A stretch of DNA of 64,000 bases from Candidatus Bathyarchaeota archaeon (GTDB lineage Archaea > Thermoproteota > Bathyarchaeia > Bathyarchaeales > Bathycorpusculaceae), in contig PLTA01000055.1 in NCBI GenBank assembly GCA_003164295.1, positions 18,502-82,501 of the forward strand, given 5' to 3'. Under the pieces are notes generated by a model. It was not told where the DNA came from, did not search any database, and saw only the letters and a list, made by a program, of their open reading frames with translations. The position numbers were made by a program, and so were the translations under genes. Position 1 is the stretch's first letter, and each line of letters begins with the position of its first letter. Positions 9,992 through 18,548 of the stretch are shown here, piece by piece.

Positions 9992-10390
9992 TTGAAAGGA
10001 ATCTACGTTTTGATTATAGATGTAAATCATGATATCAGTTGCTTTATTGGAGCTTTAGGTGAGTTACCTTTTCAACAAGGATTGTATGCTTATGTTGGTT
10101 CAGCTCAAAACAATTTGTAGCTCAGAATGAAGCGGCATCAAAGAAAAGAGAAACGCTTGTTTTGGCATATCGACTACCTGCTAAATAATGAATCGGCGAA
10201 AGTAACTTCTGTTTATTGCGCAGCCAGACAGAAGGAGGATGAGCGCACTGTTGATAGTTTGATTCAAGCTATTGGTGCTTTGCCGATTAGAGGTTTTGGA
10301 TGTTCTGATTGTCATTGTAAGAGCCATCTTTTCTATGCGAAAAGCTTTGAATTTCTTGAGGATTGGCTGCAATGTTTCAAGGCAAATTAA
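9992..10390 (+). pseudogene. DUF123 (GIY-YIG-like) protein with an in-frame amber codon
   Basis: The reading frame starts TTG 9992 (MKGIYVLIIDV) with GAGGGTAA upstream and runs through GLYAYVGSAQNNL, then TAG at 10118-10120, then LRMKRHQRKEKRLFWHIDYLL and on to TAA at 10390. Both halves match the DUF123 family, which resembles GIY-YIG nucleases; the catalytic-style GLYAYVGSA lies before the stop. A Lys, Glu or Gln codon changed to TAG explains it. TAG ends other genes here (argH, ftr), so recoding is unlikely. An internal start at ATG 10127 would make only the C-terminal part. Confidence 0.75.
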
Positions 10391-10420
10391 CGGGCAATTT
10401 GGATAATTATTTAAATCTTG

Positions 10421-10440
10421 ATTTCATATTAATATGAAAT
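10421..10440. promoter_or_regulatory. Perfect 20-bp palindrome upstream of the AbrB-type gene
   Basis: Bases 10421-10440 read ATTTCATATTAATATGAAAT, a perfect inverted repeat ending 22 bases before the ATG of the AbrB-like gene. An AT-rich TATA-like stretch (TTATTTAAAT) lies just upstream. Position and symmetry fit an operator bound by the dimeric product of the next gene, i.e. autoregulation; binding is inferred. Confidence 0.6.
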
Positions 10441-10462
10441 ATCTGAAAAGTGTGATTTTGAC

Positions 10463-10696
10463 ATGGAGAGAAAACATAACATACAACTTTATGGAACTGT
10501 GAAAGTTGGTGACAGAGGACAAGTAGTAATCCCGGCTGATGCCCGTAAAGAACTCGACATTAAACCAGGCGACCTCCTGCTCGTTATGTCAGGAAAAAAC
10601 CGACGAGGTATCACCATGGTTAAAGCTGATGCTATGAAAGAACTAGCAGAAAAGATAATGCAAGGCCTAGACGCCTCAGAAGAAAAAAATGAATAA
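10463..10696 (+). CDS. AbrB/SpoVT-type swapped-hairpin DNA-binding protein
   Basis: A 77-residue transcription regulator. The AbrB fold is evident in residues 10-50: GTVKVGDRGQVVIPADARK, then LDIKPGDLLLVMSG. The tail is helical and acidic. It lies 16 bases before the membrane protein at 10713, so the two are likely one operon, and downstream of a perfect 20-bp palindrome. No PIN toxin follows, so it is more likely a regulator than a VapB antitoxin. Confidence 0.85.
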   Translation: MERKHNIQLYGTVKVGDRGQVVIPADARKELDIKPGDLLLVMSGKNRRGITMVKADAMKELAEKIMQGLDASEEKNE

Positions 10697-10712
10697 TAAA
10701 TGAGGAAAACAC

Positions 10713-11210
10713 ATGTTTAGAAATCCCGAAGAGATACGCCAACGTATTGCTGAGATTGTAGAAAAGTTCCGTCAAAAAGGAGCTACAAGCCCTGAAAAAG
10801 CAATGACGATTCAAGAATTGGGTTTGCCGCCCCGTTTCGAACAGGCTATGCATCGGAGGCTTGGTCAAACAGGAATTTTTGTTGAAGTAAACGGCAAATA
10901 TTACCTAAATGAAGAACGTCTAAAACAAATTCAAGAGCGGCGTGCCAATTCAGCGTTTGGTGGTTATGGCGGCGGTAGGCAAGGTCCTCAGAGTTGGTTG
11001 CGCTACGCTGGAATCTTCTTAATGTTGCCAATTGGAATAATCGTTGTAGCTTTACTATACTTCTTCTTCATTTATGGTGGAGCGAACTATTATCCTGGAG
11101 AATTCATAATCATAATCTTAGTTGTGATGTTAGCAGTATTTGCTGCTCGAATGTTGCTTTGGCGGTCAAGACGAAAATATTGGGGTCAATACCGGCAAAA
11201 TAATTATTGA
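10713..11210 (+). CDS. Unknown membrane protein with helical N-terminal domain
   Basis: 165 residues. The first about 75 form a charged helical domain that looks like a small winged-helix (QELGLPPRFEQAMHRRLG, then a beta-hairpin VEVNGKYYLNE). A Gly-rich linker (FGGYGGGRQG) leads to two transmembrane helices (about 100-122 and 127-147) and a basic tail. The layout suggests a membrane-tethered nucleic-acid-binding or signalling protein; the AbrB regulator upstream probably controls it. No family name is assigned. Confidence 0.65.
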   Translation: MFRNPEEIRQRIAEIVEKFRQKGATSPEKAMTIQELGLPPRFEQAMHRRLGQTGIFVEVNGKYYLNEERLKQIQERRANSAFGGYGGGRQGPQSWLRYAGIFLMLPIGIIVVALLYFFFIYGGANYYPGEFIIIILVVMLAVFAARMLLWRSRRKYWGQYRQNNY

Positions 11211-11261
11211 TACCTCCTGTCTTTCGAAAAATAAATTAGATTAGAAATTGGAGAAAATAAC

Positions 11262-12668
11262 TTAAATTTTGTCTAAGTTGAATTCTTCATGAATCGCTTT
11301 GACGACAGCTGCTCCATCTTTCTCTTTAACGACAAACGAGATGTTTAGTTCTGAGCTGCCTTGCGCTATCATTCGGATGTTTATGCCTTTCTTTGCGACA
11401 GTTGAGAATATTCTTGAGGCTACACCCAATGTCCCCTTCATGTTGGCGCCCATAACAGCGATAACTGCAACGTCATCTTCGGCTGAAACTTCGCTGACTA
11501 AGCCGCCTTTGTCCAATAGCGCAATCTCCAAGTTGCTAATTGCCCTTCCTAAAAGACCGCGTTTGATAATCATCGATATGTTGGCTTCTGAAGCTGCAGT
11601 CGAAATCATCATGACGTTGATGTTGTTTTTGCCAAGTACCTCAAATACTTTAGCGTAGCTTCCGGGTGCGCCGACCATGCCTGCTCCACTCACATTTAGC
11701 ATTGCAACATCTTTAATCATAGCTACTGCTTTCACAGCTTCTTTTGCTGTAGCGTCAGGTGCTTTAGTTATCAAGGTGCCTGCATTTTCGGGATGAAAAA
11801 CGCTCCTTATCCTTACGGGAATGCTTTCTTTAATTACCGGTTCCAATGCGCGTGGGTGCATGGCTTTGGCTCCAAAAATCGCCATTTCTGCCGCCTCTTG
11901 GTAGCTTAGTTGTGGAAGCATTTTTGCTGTTGGAACTATTTTGGGGTCTGTAGTCATTATGCCGTCAACATCGGTCCATATCCAAACTTCGTTAGCTTCT
12001 AATGCTACACCTAAGATGGTTGCGGTGTAGTCGGAGCCGCCTCTACCAACTGTCGTTACTACGCCATCTTGGTTAGCCGCGATGTAACCTGTAACAACTG
12101 GGATGACGCCTTTTTCCAGCAGCGGTACCAGCCGTTCTCGGATAAGATGGGCAGTGTAATTCATTAGCGGGTCAGCTTCACCAAAGTTAGAATCGGTGAC
12201 TATGCCTGCTTCTTTGCCCGTGAACCATTGGGTTTCAAGCCCTTGGTCTTTTATGGTGCCCCAAACAATAGGGGCAGATAGTCGCTCACCAAACGAAACT
12301 ACATAATCTCTAGATTTAGGTGTCACTTCGCCGACATAGCAGATTCCGGTTAAAACCTTCTCCAATTCGGCTAAGGTTTTTTGGGTGATTTGAGTAACTT
12401 CTTTTTGAACCTCTTTGCTTTTAATCGCAGTTGAAATCGCTTCAACATGCTTGTTCAGTAGCTCTTTGGTAAAAGCTTGTATGTGTTTTTCATCGCTTTT
12501 TTTAGCCTGTTCAGCAACTTCAATTAGGCTGTTAGTTACGCCCGCTAAAGCCGAGACAACAACTGTAACTCTGTCTTTTTTAGCGTTTTTAGCAACTAAA
12601 TCAACTACATGCCTTATGTTTTCGCCTGTTGCAACGCTTGTACCGCCGAATTTCATTATGATTTTCAT
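11262..12668 (-). CDS. lysC: Aspartate kinase
   Basis: Phosphorylates aspartate, the first step to threonine, methionine, homocysteine and lysine. The N-terminal kinase motif KFGGTSVATGENI, the central GRGGSDYTATILG, and two C-terminal ACT domains (about 315-468, with SMIIKRG and LNISFVVKEKD) are present. At 468 residues it has normal length for a monofunctional ACT-containing enzyme, so feedback inhibition is likely. It lies two bases after hom on the same strand, making a hom-lysC unit with thrC upstream. Confidence 0.95.
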   Translation of the reverse strand: MKIIMKFGGTSVATGENIRHVVDLVAKNAKKDRVTVVVSALAGVTNSLIEVAEQAKKSDEKHIQAFTKELLNKHVEAISTAIKSKEVQKEVTQITQKTLAELEKVLTGICYVGEVTPKSRDYVVSFGERLSAPIVWGTIKDQGLETQWFTGKEAGIVTDSNFGEADPLMNYTAHLIRERLVPLLEKGVIPVVTGYIAANQDGVVTTVGRGGSDYTATILGVALEANEVWIWTDVDGIMTTDPKIVPTAKMLPQLSYQEAAEMAIFGAKAMHPRALEPVIKESIPVRIRSVFHPENAGTLITKAPDATAKEAVKAVAMIKDVAMLNVSGAGMVGAPGSYAKVFEVLGKNNINVMMISTAASEANISMIIKRGLLGRAISNLEIALLDKGGLVSEVSAEDDVAVIAVMGANMKGTLGVASRIFSTVAKKGINIRMIAQGSSELNISFVVKEKDGAAVVKAIHEEFNLDKI

Positions 12669-12670
12669 TT

Positions 12671-13714
12671 TTAGGACTCCGAGTTATCATTTAGCATTCG
12701 ATCAGCTAACTTATGTCTTATGTCTAGGAGGTCTCTTAAAACTGCACTGGCTGTTTCTATTCCTCCTGCTCCTCTGCCGATGAGGGTTTGTTCTGCGGCG
12801 TATTCAGTGGAGAAGGTTATTGCATTTAGGACTCCGCTAACGCATAACGGGTTGTCTTTGGATATTTCTGTTGGCTTAACAGATGCTTTGTCCCCGTCTA
12901 TTGAGCCGATGAGTTTGATTGTGTTGCCTCTTTTTGATGCTTCATCAAGCGCTTCTAAAGATATATCGCGAATGCCTGTTCTATCTACGTCCTTTAAGGT
13001 TATTTTTTTGTTCATTATCCAGTTTGCTAGAATGACTACTTTGCAAGCCGTGTCGAATCCGTCAATATCCATTGATGGTTCTCTTTCGGCGTAGCCAAGT
13101 TTCTGAGCGTTAGTTAGAGCTTCTTGGAAGGATACCCGGGTTTGTGGCATTTCAGTTAAGATATAGTTGGTTGTGCCGTTTAGGATGCCTCGAATTGCAA
13201 GGATTTTATCGCCAGCAAGGCATCGTTTGGCAAATTCCAGCATAGGCGTTCCACCTCCAACTGTTCCGCTAAATCGCAGGTAAACGTTGTTATACTCAGC
13301 GAGTTCTGTGAGGGCTGGCATAGCTAAGGCTAAGGGTCCTTTGTTTGTTGTGACGACATGTTTGCCCGTTTTAAACGCTGTAATGATGTGTGATAAGGCA
13401 GGTTCCCCATTTTTGATGTTGACAGGCGTCACTTCAACAACTACTTCAGCTTCAACTGAAGCAATGACGTCTAACGCTTTCATACCTGGATGTCCGAAGT
13501 CTGGGTCTGCTGATATTGGATAGCCTCGTTTCTTAATTTCTTCCAGCTTTTCAGGGCTTAGTCCTTTTGGGTTGATAACCGCACCATCTATGTCGGCGAT
13601 GGCAACGATTTTTGGGTTAAACCCGTAATCATTGACTTTATCTTTATACCTTTCAGCAAGAATTGTAGTTACACCTTTTCCTACTACCCCATAGCCAACT
13701 AAAATAATTCTCAT
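12671..13714 (-). CDS. hom: Homoserine dehydrogenase
   Basis: Reduces aspartate semialdehyde to homoserine. The NAD(P)-binding motif GYGVVGKGV is at residues 7-15 and the catalytic domain shows RFSGTVGGGTPMLEFAKR and LNGTTNYILTEM. At 347 residues it lacks the C-terminal ACT domain of longer bacterial forms. It sits eight bases downstream of thrC and two bases upstream of lysC, a tight operon. The substrate is shared with the DUF39 homocysteine module at 24.9 kb. Confidence 0.95.
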   Translation of the reverse strand: MRIILVGYGVVGKGVTTILAERYKDKVNDYGFNPKIVAIADIDGAVINPKGLSPEKLEEIKKRGYPISADPDFGHPGMKALDVIASVEAEVVVEVTPVNIKNGEPALSHIITAFKTGKHVVTTNKGPLALAMPALTELAEYNNVYLRFSGTVGGGTPMLEFAKRCLAGDKILAIRGILNGTTNYILTEMPQTRVSFQEALTNAQKLGYAEREPSMDIDGFDTACKVVILANWIMNKKITLKDVDRTGIRDISLEALDEASKRGNTIKLIGSIDGDKASVKPTEISKDNPLCVSGVLNAITFSTEYAAEQTLIGRGAGGIETASAVLRDLLDIRHKLADRMLNDNSES

Positions 13715-13721
13715 TCCATAT

Positions 13722-14972
13722 TCACCTTGCCAAAATTACTTTTCGGGTTTGTAAACCCAAAGCCTGCTCAATAGCAGACATTTCAGCATCAACTTCAATG
13801 GGTTTTTCACTTTGTTTAATTGCAGTGTCAGGATCTTTTAGACCGTGTCCTGTAGTTATGCAGACGACACGTTCATCTTTATCAATGATTCCGTTTTTAA
13901 CCAGCTTCTTTAGTCCTGCAATAGATGAGGCGCTTGCAGGTTCCACAAAAATGCCTTCAATCCGAGCAAGAATTTTCTGAGCATCCAAAATTTCCTCGTC
14001 AGTTACGGTTTCGGCGGTTCCATGCGATTCATGAATTGCATTTATGGCTTTTTTCCAACTTACTGGAGCGCCAATTCGGATTGCAGTAGCTATTGTTTCG
14101 GGGTTTTCAACTGTTATTATTTTGTCGCTGCCCGTTTTGATTGCTTGCGCGATAGGTGCTGAGCCGACTGCTTGTATTCCCGTCATTTTGGGCAGTGTTT
14201 TTATGAAGCCGAGTTGATGGAATTCGGTTAAACCTTTCCAAACTGCGCTTATGTTTCCCGCGTTGCCAACAGGTATAATGATTCTGTCTGGTGCTTTGTT
14301 GTCCAGTTGTTCGCAGATTTCATAACCTAAAGATTTTTGTCCTTCAATCCGGAATGGGTTAATTGAGTTAAGAAGGTAAATGCTCTTGTGTTTCTCGGCA
14401 AGTTTAAACACAAATTCTAAGGCTTGGTCAAAGTTTCCTCGAACCTGTAAAACTTTGGCGCCATGAATCATAGCTTGAGCCAGTTTTCCATAAGCAATTT
14501 TTCCAGAGGGAATAAGGACAGTGCATTTTATTCCTGCTCTTGCAGCGTAAGCAGCTAAACTTGCGCTGGTGTTGCCAGTTGAAGCACAAATAACATGTCG
14601 TGCTCCTAGTTCAACGGCTTTTGTTACGCCAACGGTCATGCCTCGGTCTTTGAAGCTGCCTGTTGGGTTTTCGCCTTCATTTTTAACGTATAATTCCTTT
14701 AGCCCTACTTCTTCTGCTAAACGTGGAGAACGGTGTAGTCCAGTGCCGCCTTCATTTAGTGTGACTATATTTGCGGCTTCGTGGATAGGCATGAAGTCTC
14801 GGTATCGCCAGACAGATAGGGGCTTTGTTTTCCAGTTGCTTTCTGAAAGAGTTTGAGATAGTTCTTTGAAATCAAATTTTATTTCAAGGATGTCTCCGCA
14901 TTTCTTGCAGAAATATAGAATCTCGTCTATATCGTATTGTGATTTACAGTTTATGCATTCTTGATGTGGCAT
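13722..14972 (-). CDS. thrC: Threonine synthase
   Basis: A PLP enzyme converting O-phosphohomoserine to threonine. An N-terminal zinc-ribbon-like segment (CINCKSQY and YFCKKCG) precedes the fold-type II domain with the PLP lysine in ENPTGSFKDRGM, the ASTGNTSASLAAYAA loop and the phosphate-binding VGNAGNISA. At 416 residues it is a normal archaeal form. First gene of the thrC-hom-lysC unit. No homoserine kinase is in the window. Confidence 0.94.
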   Translation of the reverse strand: MPHQECINCKSQYDIDEILYFCKKCGDILEIKFDFKELSQTLSESNWKTKPLSVWRYRDFMPIHEAANIVTLNEGGTGLHRSPRLAEEVGLKELYVKNEGENPTGSFKDRGMTVGVTKAVELGARHVICASTGNTSASLAAYAARAGIKCTVLIPSGKIAYGKLAQAMIHGAKVLQVRGNFDQALEFVFKLAEKHKSIYLLNSINPFRIEGQKSLGYEICEQLDNKAPDRIIIPVGNAGNISAVWKGLTEFHQLGFIKTLPKMTGIQAVGSAPIAQAIKTGSDKIITVENPETIATAIRIGAPVSWKKAINAIHESHGTAETVTDEEILDAQKILARIEGIFVEPASASSIAGLKKLVKNGIIDKDERVVCITTGHGLKDPDTAIKQSEKPIEVDAEMSAIEQALGLQTRKVILAR

Positions 14973-15066
14973 GTTTTAATCTCCATTAAATTGACTTTGT
15001 AATTGGGAAGTTGTAGCTGAATTATTGGTTTAACATTATTAATTTTGTTGTTAGCTCTCGTTCTTC

Positions 15067-15657
15067 TTAACCTACCATGTTGGTTAATGTTTCGTAAGTT
15101 TTGAGGCTGTCTTTTTTTTCAACAACAATGATTGTTTCAGTCCAACACGAAATAAATTCAATTATGTTCACATTTTGCTCTGCCAACAAAGTTGCTAAGA
15201 ATGCGACGACTCCGGGCGTTGCTTCCAATTCCTCGGGTGAATGAACTACAATCATTGTGCAATTATCATGTTTAATTAAAGCGTTTATGCGTTCAGGCAA
15301 TTCGCTTCTGTCGAGCAGGTAAACGAATTTACCGACTAAATCTACTTCCATACCCGTTTTGACAGCAATTTCTTTTGCTGTTATGATTACTGCTTTTCGG
15401 TCATAAACGGCTATGCTGCTGCGTTTTAGGAGTAGGAGTACTTTTTCTTCTCGGTTTTGTTTGTGTTTTTGTAGTTCCTCTGAATAACGTCGCAATGCAG
15501 CTTTTATGGCGCTGGTATCATTGATTTTTATTTCTTTTTGTATTTGACGTGAAAGCTCACTTAGATTTACTATGCCTTTTTCTAGCGCTTCCAGTAGGTA
15601 TGGTTTGTTTCTAAGGTGATCTCTCACTGTTTGAGCTATAGTCATATTGGGACTCAA
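15067..15657 (-). CDS. ACT-domain protein, putative amino-acid-responsive regulator
   Basis: 196 residues. A helical N-terminal region (LSRQIQKEIKINDTSAIKAA, winged-helix-like) leads to an ACT-type C-terminal part with LLDRSELPERINAL and LLAEQNVNIIEFISC. It sits upstream of thrC on the same strand and faces argG across a short divergent intergenic region. ACT domains bind amino acids, so control of the threonine or arginine genes is a reasonable inference. The first start is TTG; ATG four codons later is an alternative. Confidence 0.7.
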   Translation of the reverse strand: MSPNMTIAQTVRDHLRNKPYLLEALEKGIVNLSELSRQIQKEIKINDTSAIKAALRRYSEELQKHKQNREEKVLLLLKRSSIAVYDRKAVIITAKEIAVKTGMEVDLVGKFVYLLDRSELPERINALIKHDNCTMIVVHSPEELEATPGVVAFLATLLAEQNVNIIEFISCWTETIIVVEKKDSLKTYETLTNMVG

Positions 15658-15708
15658 TGTATCAAATGGTACATTTAAATTTTATTAAGTAACAAAAAAG
15701 TCAAAACC

Positions 15709-15718
15709 TTTAAAAATA
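15709..15718 (+). promoter_or_regulatory. TATA box for the argG-argH-carAB unit
   Basis: TTTAAAAATA preceded by AACC lies about 52-61 bases upstream of the argG start, in the intergenic stretch divergent to the ACT-domain gene. Spacing and sequence fit an archaeal TATA element with a short leader. No other strong candidate is seen. Confidence 0.45.
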
Positions 15719-15769
15719 CAGCGCTAAAAGTAACGGGAACAATTTAACCTGAAAAATGAGGGAGCAAAA

Positions 15770-16996
15770 ATAACAGAAAAAATCGTATTAGCATACTCCG
15801 GCGGATTAGACACATCCGTATTAATCAAGTACCTTCAAGAAAAATACGATGCTCAAGTAATAACAGTCACCGTTGACGTCGGCCAAGGGGAAGATCTTAA
15901 AGCAGCCGAGGAAAAAGCAAAAAAACTCGGCGTTCTCAAACATTTTTCAATCGATGCAAAAGACGAGTTTGCAAAAGACTACATTTTTCCCGCGATAAAA
16001 GCCAACGCTCTTTACGAAGGAAAATATCCCATAAGCACAAGCCTCTCGCGACCATTAATCGCTGCCAAAATGGTTGAAATCGCTGAAAAAGAAGGCGCCA
16101 CGGCTCTAGCACACGGTTGCACTGGAAGAGGCAACGACCAAGTACGCTTTGACATTACACTCGGCTCCTTAGCACCTGACAGAAAAATCCTTGCTCCAGT
16201 ACGAGAATGGGAGATGACAAGAGAAGAAGAAATCGCCTATGCAAAAGCCAAAGGCATCCCCGTCTCCAATGCAGCCAAAAAATACAGCATTGATGCCAGC
16301 GTTTGGGGAAGAGCAATTGAGTGTGGATTGCTTGAAGATGCAAGTCAAGCGCCACCCGAGGATGCTTACGAATGGACCGTTTCTGGCGAAAAAGCGCCAA
16401 ACACTCCAGAAATTGTTACCCTTCAGTTTGAGGCTGGCGTACCTGTTGCAGTAAATGGCAAAGCCATGTTGCCTCTGGAACTTATTGAAGAAATGAATAA
16501 GATTGCCGGTAAAAATGGTGTCGGCAGAATAGATCACATAGAAGATCGGTTAGTAGGCATTAAATCACGGGAAGTTTACGAGTGTCCAGCAGCTACCGTG
16601 ATTTTGGAAGCTCACAAAGACCTTGAAAAGATGGTTATGACTCGGCACCAAGTTTTGTTTAAGCAGCAGGTTGATGCTGAATGGGTATTTTTAGCTTATG
16701 CTGGGTTATGGGTTGACCCGCTTAAAGATGACCTTGATGCATTTATTAACAAGTCGCAAGAAAACGTGACTGGAGAAGTCAAACTTAAACTCTACAAAGG
16801 CAGCATGCAGGTTATCGGGCGCTCATCCCCTAATTCGCTCTACGACAAAAATCTAGCCAACTACAACATTAAAACTTCGTTTAACCAGTCCTATTCTGAA
16901 GGATTTATTCAACTCTGGGGACTCCAAACACGAATGTATAATGTCCTCAAAAAGAAAAGCAAAAAAACTGTAGAAAGAAAAAGCAAGCCTAACTAA
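15770..16996 (+). CDS. argG: Argininosuccinate synthase with an AUA start
   Basis: Joins citrulline and aspartate. The ATP pyrophosphatase loop AYSGGLDTS lies at residues 9-17, followed by VTVDVGQGEDL and SRPLIAAKM. The frame is open from the stop at 15731, yet there is no ATG, GTG or TTG before the internal ATG at 16070, which would remove about 100 residues including the ATP site. The only position giving the family N-terminus is ATA 15770 (TEKIVLAYSGG), seven bases after GAGGGAG. I call AUA initiation; CTG 15749 is a weaker option. 408 residues, normal length. Confidence 0.9.
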   Translation: MTEKIVLAYSGGLDTSVLIKYLQEKYDAQVITVTVDVGQGEDLKAAEEKAKKLGVLKHFSIDAKDEFAKDYIFPAIKANALYEGKYPISTSLSRPLIAAKMVEIAEKEGATALAHGCTGRGNDQVRFDITLGSLAPDRKILAPVREWEMTREEEIAYAKAKGIPVSNAAKKYSIDASVWGRAIECGLLEDASQAPPEDAYEWTVSGEKAPNTPEIVTLQFEAGVPVAVNGKAMLPLELIEEMNKIAGKNGVGRIDHIEDRLVGIKSREVYECPAATVILEAHKDLEKMVMTRHQVLFKQQVDAEWVFLAYAGLWVDPLKDDLDAFINKSQENVTGEVKLKLYKGSMQVIGRSSPNSLYDKNLANYNIKTSFNQSYSEGFIQLWGLQTRMYNVLKKKSKKTVERKSKPN

Positions 16997-16999
16997 AAC

Positions 17000-18544
17000 G
17001 TGAACAAACTGGACGGGAAAAAGATGTCAAAGATACTGCATGGTGGACGATTATCCTCTATGCGTGAAGATGTAGCAAAGTTTACGTCTTCGCGTAAAGA
17101 TGATGAACGCTTAGCTAATGTTGTCATTGACATTAACAAAGCCCATGTTATAATGCTCACGGAACAAAAAATTATCCATCGGAAGGATGGCTCAAAAATC
17201 CTAGAAGCCCTCTCTAAACTATCCAGCTCGAAATTAGATCCTGCTGCCGAAGATGTTCACATGGCAGTAGAAGAAAAAGTTCTCGCAGAAACAGGAGCGG
17301 AAGTAGGCGGAAATCTCCATATTGCAAAAAGCAGAAATGACCAAGTTGCAACCGCCATCCGAATGCAACTCAGAAAAGAACTCATCGACATGATGCTCAG
17401 TGTTCTTGAGATGCAGGAAAGCCTTCTGGAAACAGCCGCCAAACATGTTGGTACCGTGATTTTAGAGTACACTCACCTTCAAGCAGCGCAACCCGTAACA
17501 TTTGCACATTATTTGCTTTCGCATGTTCAAGCTTTAGATCGTGACCTCGGGCGGTTGAAAGGCGCATACGAACGAGTTGATCAATGTCCATTGGGCGCAG
17601 GCGCGTTGGCAACGACAAGTTTTCCAATAAACCGCAAAAGAACTGCTGAACTCTTAGGCTTCCACTCCGTGTTGGAGAATTCACTTGATGCAGTCGGCAG
17701 CAGAGACTTCATCCTTGAAACCCAATCCGCATTGACTTTGCTTGCGGTGAATTTGAGTCGTTTAGCTGAAGATTTGATAATTTGGAGTTCCCAAGAATTC
17801 GGCACAGTTGAGTTACCTGATGAATTTACTTCAACTAGCAGCATCATGCCGCAAAAGAAAAACCCCGAAGTACTTGAAGTAATTCGGGCACATGCCAGCT
17901 ATGCTTTAGGCGATTTTGTTGCTTCAACAGCTGTTGTAAAAAGTCTGCCTTCAACGTATAATCTTGATTTCCAAGAAGTAACTCCCAAGCTTTGGGCTGT
18001 GATAGATAACCTCTCCCAATCTCTTCGCATATTTGCAGCTCTTATTCCTAACTTGAAAGTTTCATCAGACGTTGAAACCAAGGCTGTGGCAGGCTTCGTC
18101 GGCGCAACTGAGCTAGCTAACATGCTTGTACGGAAATACAATGTTGCTTTCCGCACATCTCACAAGATCGTAGGTGCTCTTGTCAAAGCCCTTGTGGATT
18201 TACATCAAAATTTGCTGGATGCAACCCCTGAAATGCTTGAAAAAGTAGCCTTGCAAGTGGCGGGAGTCAAATTAACGATTAAAAAACAGGACATATCTGA
18301 ATGTACTAATCCTCGTAAACTAGTCGAAACCTATAAGGTGCAAGGCGGTCCTTCAGCCGTTGAGGTTGAAAAATCTATCGCAACAGCAAAGAAGAACATG
18401 TTAGATGCAAAAAACAACATCGCTAAACTTAAAAACAACCTTGCTGTTGCTGAAAAGAAACTTAACTCAACCGTAGGAACCTTCGCTGTTTCAGACAGCA
18501 TTGGAAACACAAAACTTAAAAATTCAAACATGCAGGTAGAATAG
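17000..18544 (+). CDS. argH: Argininosuccinate lyase with a coiled-coil tail
   Basis: Cleaves argininosuccinate to arginine and fumarate. The signature GSSIMPQKKNPEVLE appears as TSSIMPQKKNPEVLE near residue 280, and the HIAKSRNDQVAT motif near residue 108. A GTG start lies three bases after the argG stop. The last 60 residues (KKNMLDAKNNIAKLKNN, AEKKLN) form a Lys/Asn-rich coiled coil beyond the usual end, making the protein somewhat long at 514 residues. Second gene of the argG-argH-carA-carB unit. Confidence 0.94.
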   Translation: MNKLDGKKMSKILHGGRLSSMREDVAKFTSSRKDDERLANVVIDINKAHVIMLTEQKIIHRKDGSKILEALSKLSSSKLDPAAEDVHMAVEEKVLAETGAEVGGNLHIAKSRNDQVATAIRMQLRKELIDMMLSVLEMQESLLETAAKHVGTVILEYTHLQAAQPVTFAHYLLSHVQALDRDLGRLKGAYERVDQCPLGAGALATTSFPINRKRTAELLGFHSVLENSLDAVGSRDFILETQSALTLLAVNLSRLAEDLIIWSSQEFGTVELPDEFTSTSSIMPQKKNPEVLEVIRAHASYALGDFVASTAVVKSLPSTYNLDFQEVTPKLWAVIDNLSQSLRIFAALIPNLKVSSDVETKAVAGFVGATELANMLVRKYNVAFRTSHKIVGALVKALVDLHQNLLDATPEMLEKVALQVAGVKLTIKKQDISECTNPRKLVETYKVQGGPSAVEVEKSIATAKKNMLDAKNNIAKLKNNLAVAEKKLNSTVGTFAVSDSIGNTKLKNSNMQVE

Positions 18545-18548
18545 GGCT

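Noticed and set aside
10118..10120. TAG as pyrrolysine codon
   Set aside because: TAG terminates several intact genes in this window and no pyl genes are visible; a nonsense mutation is simpler.
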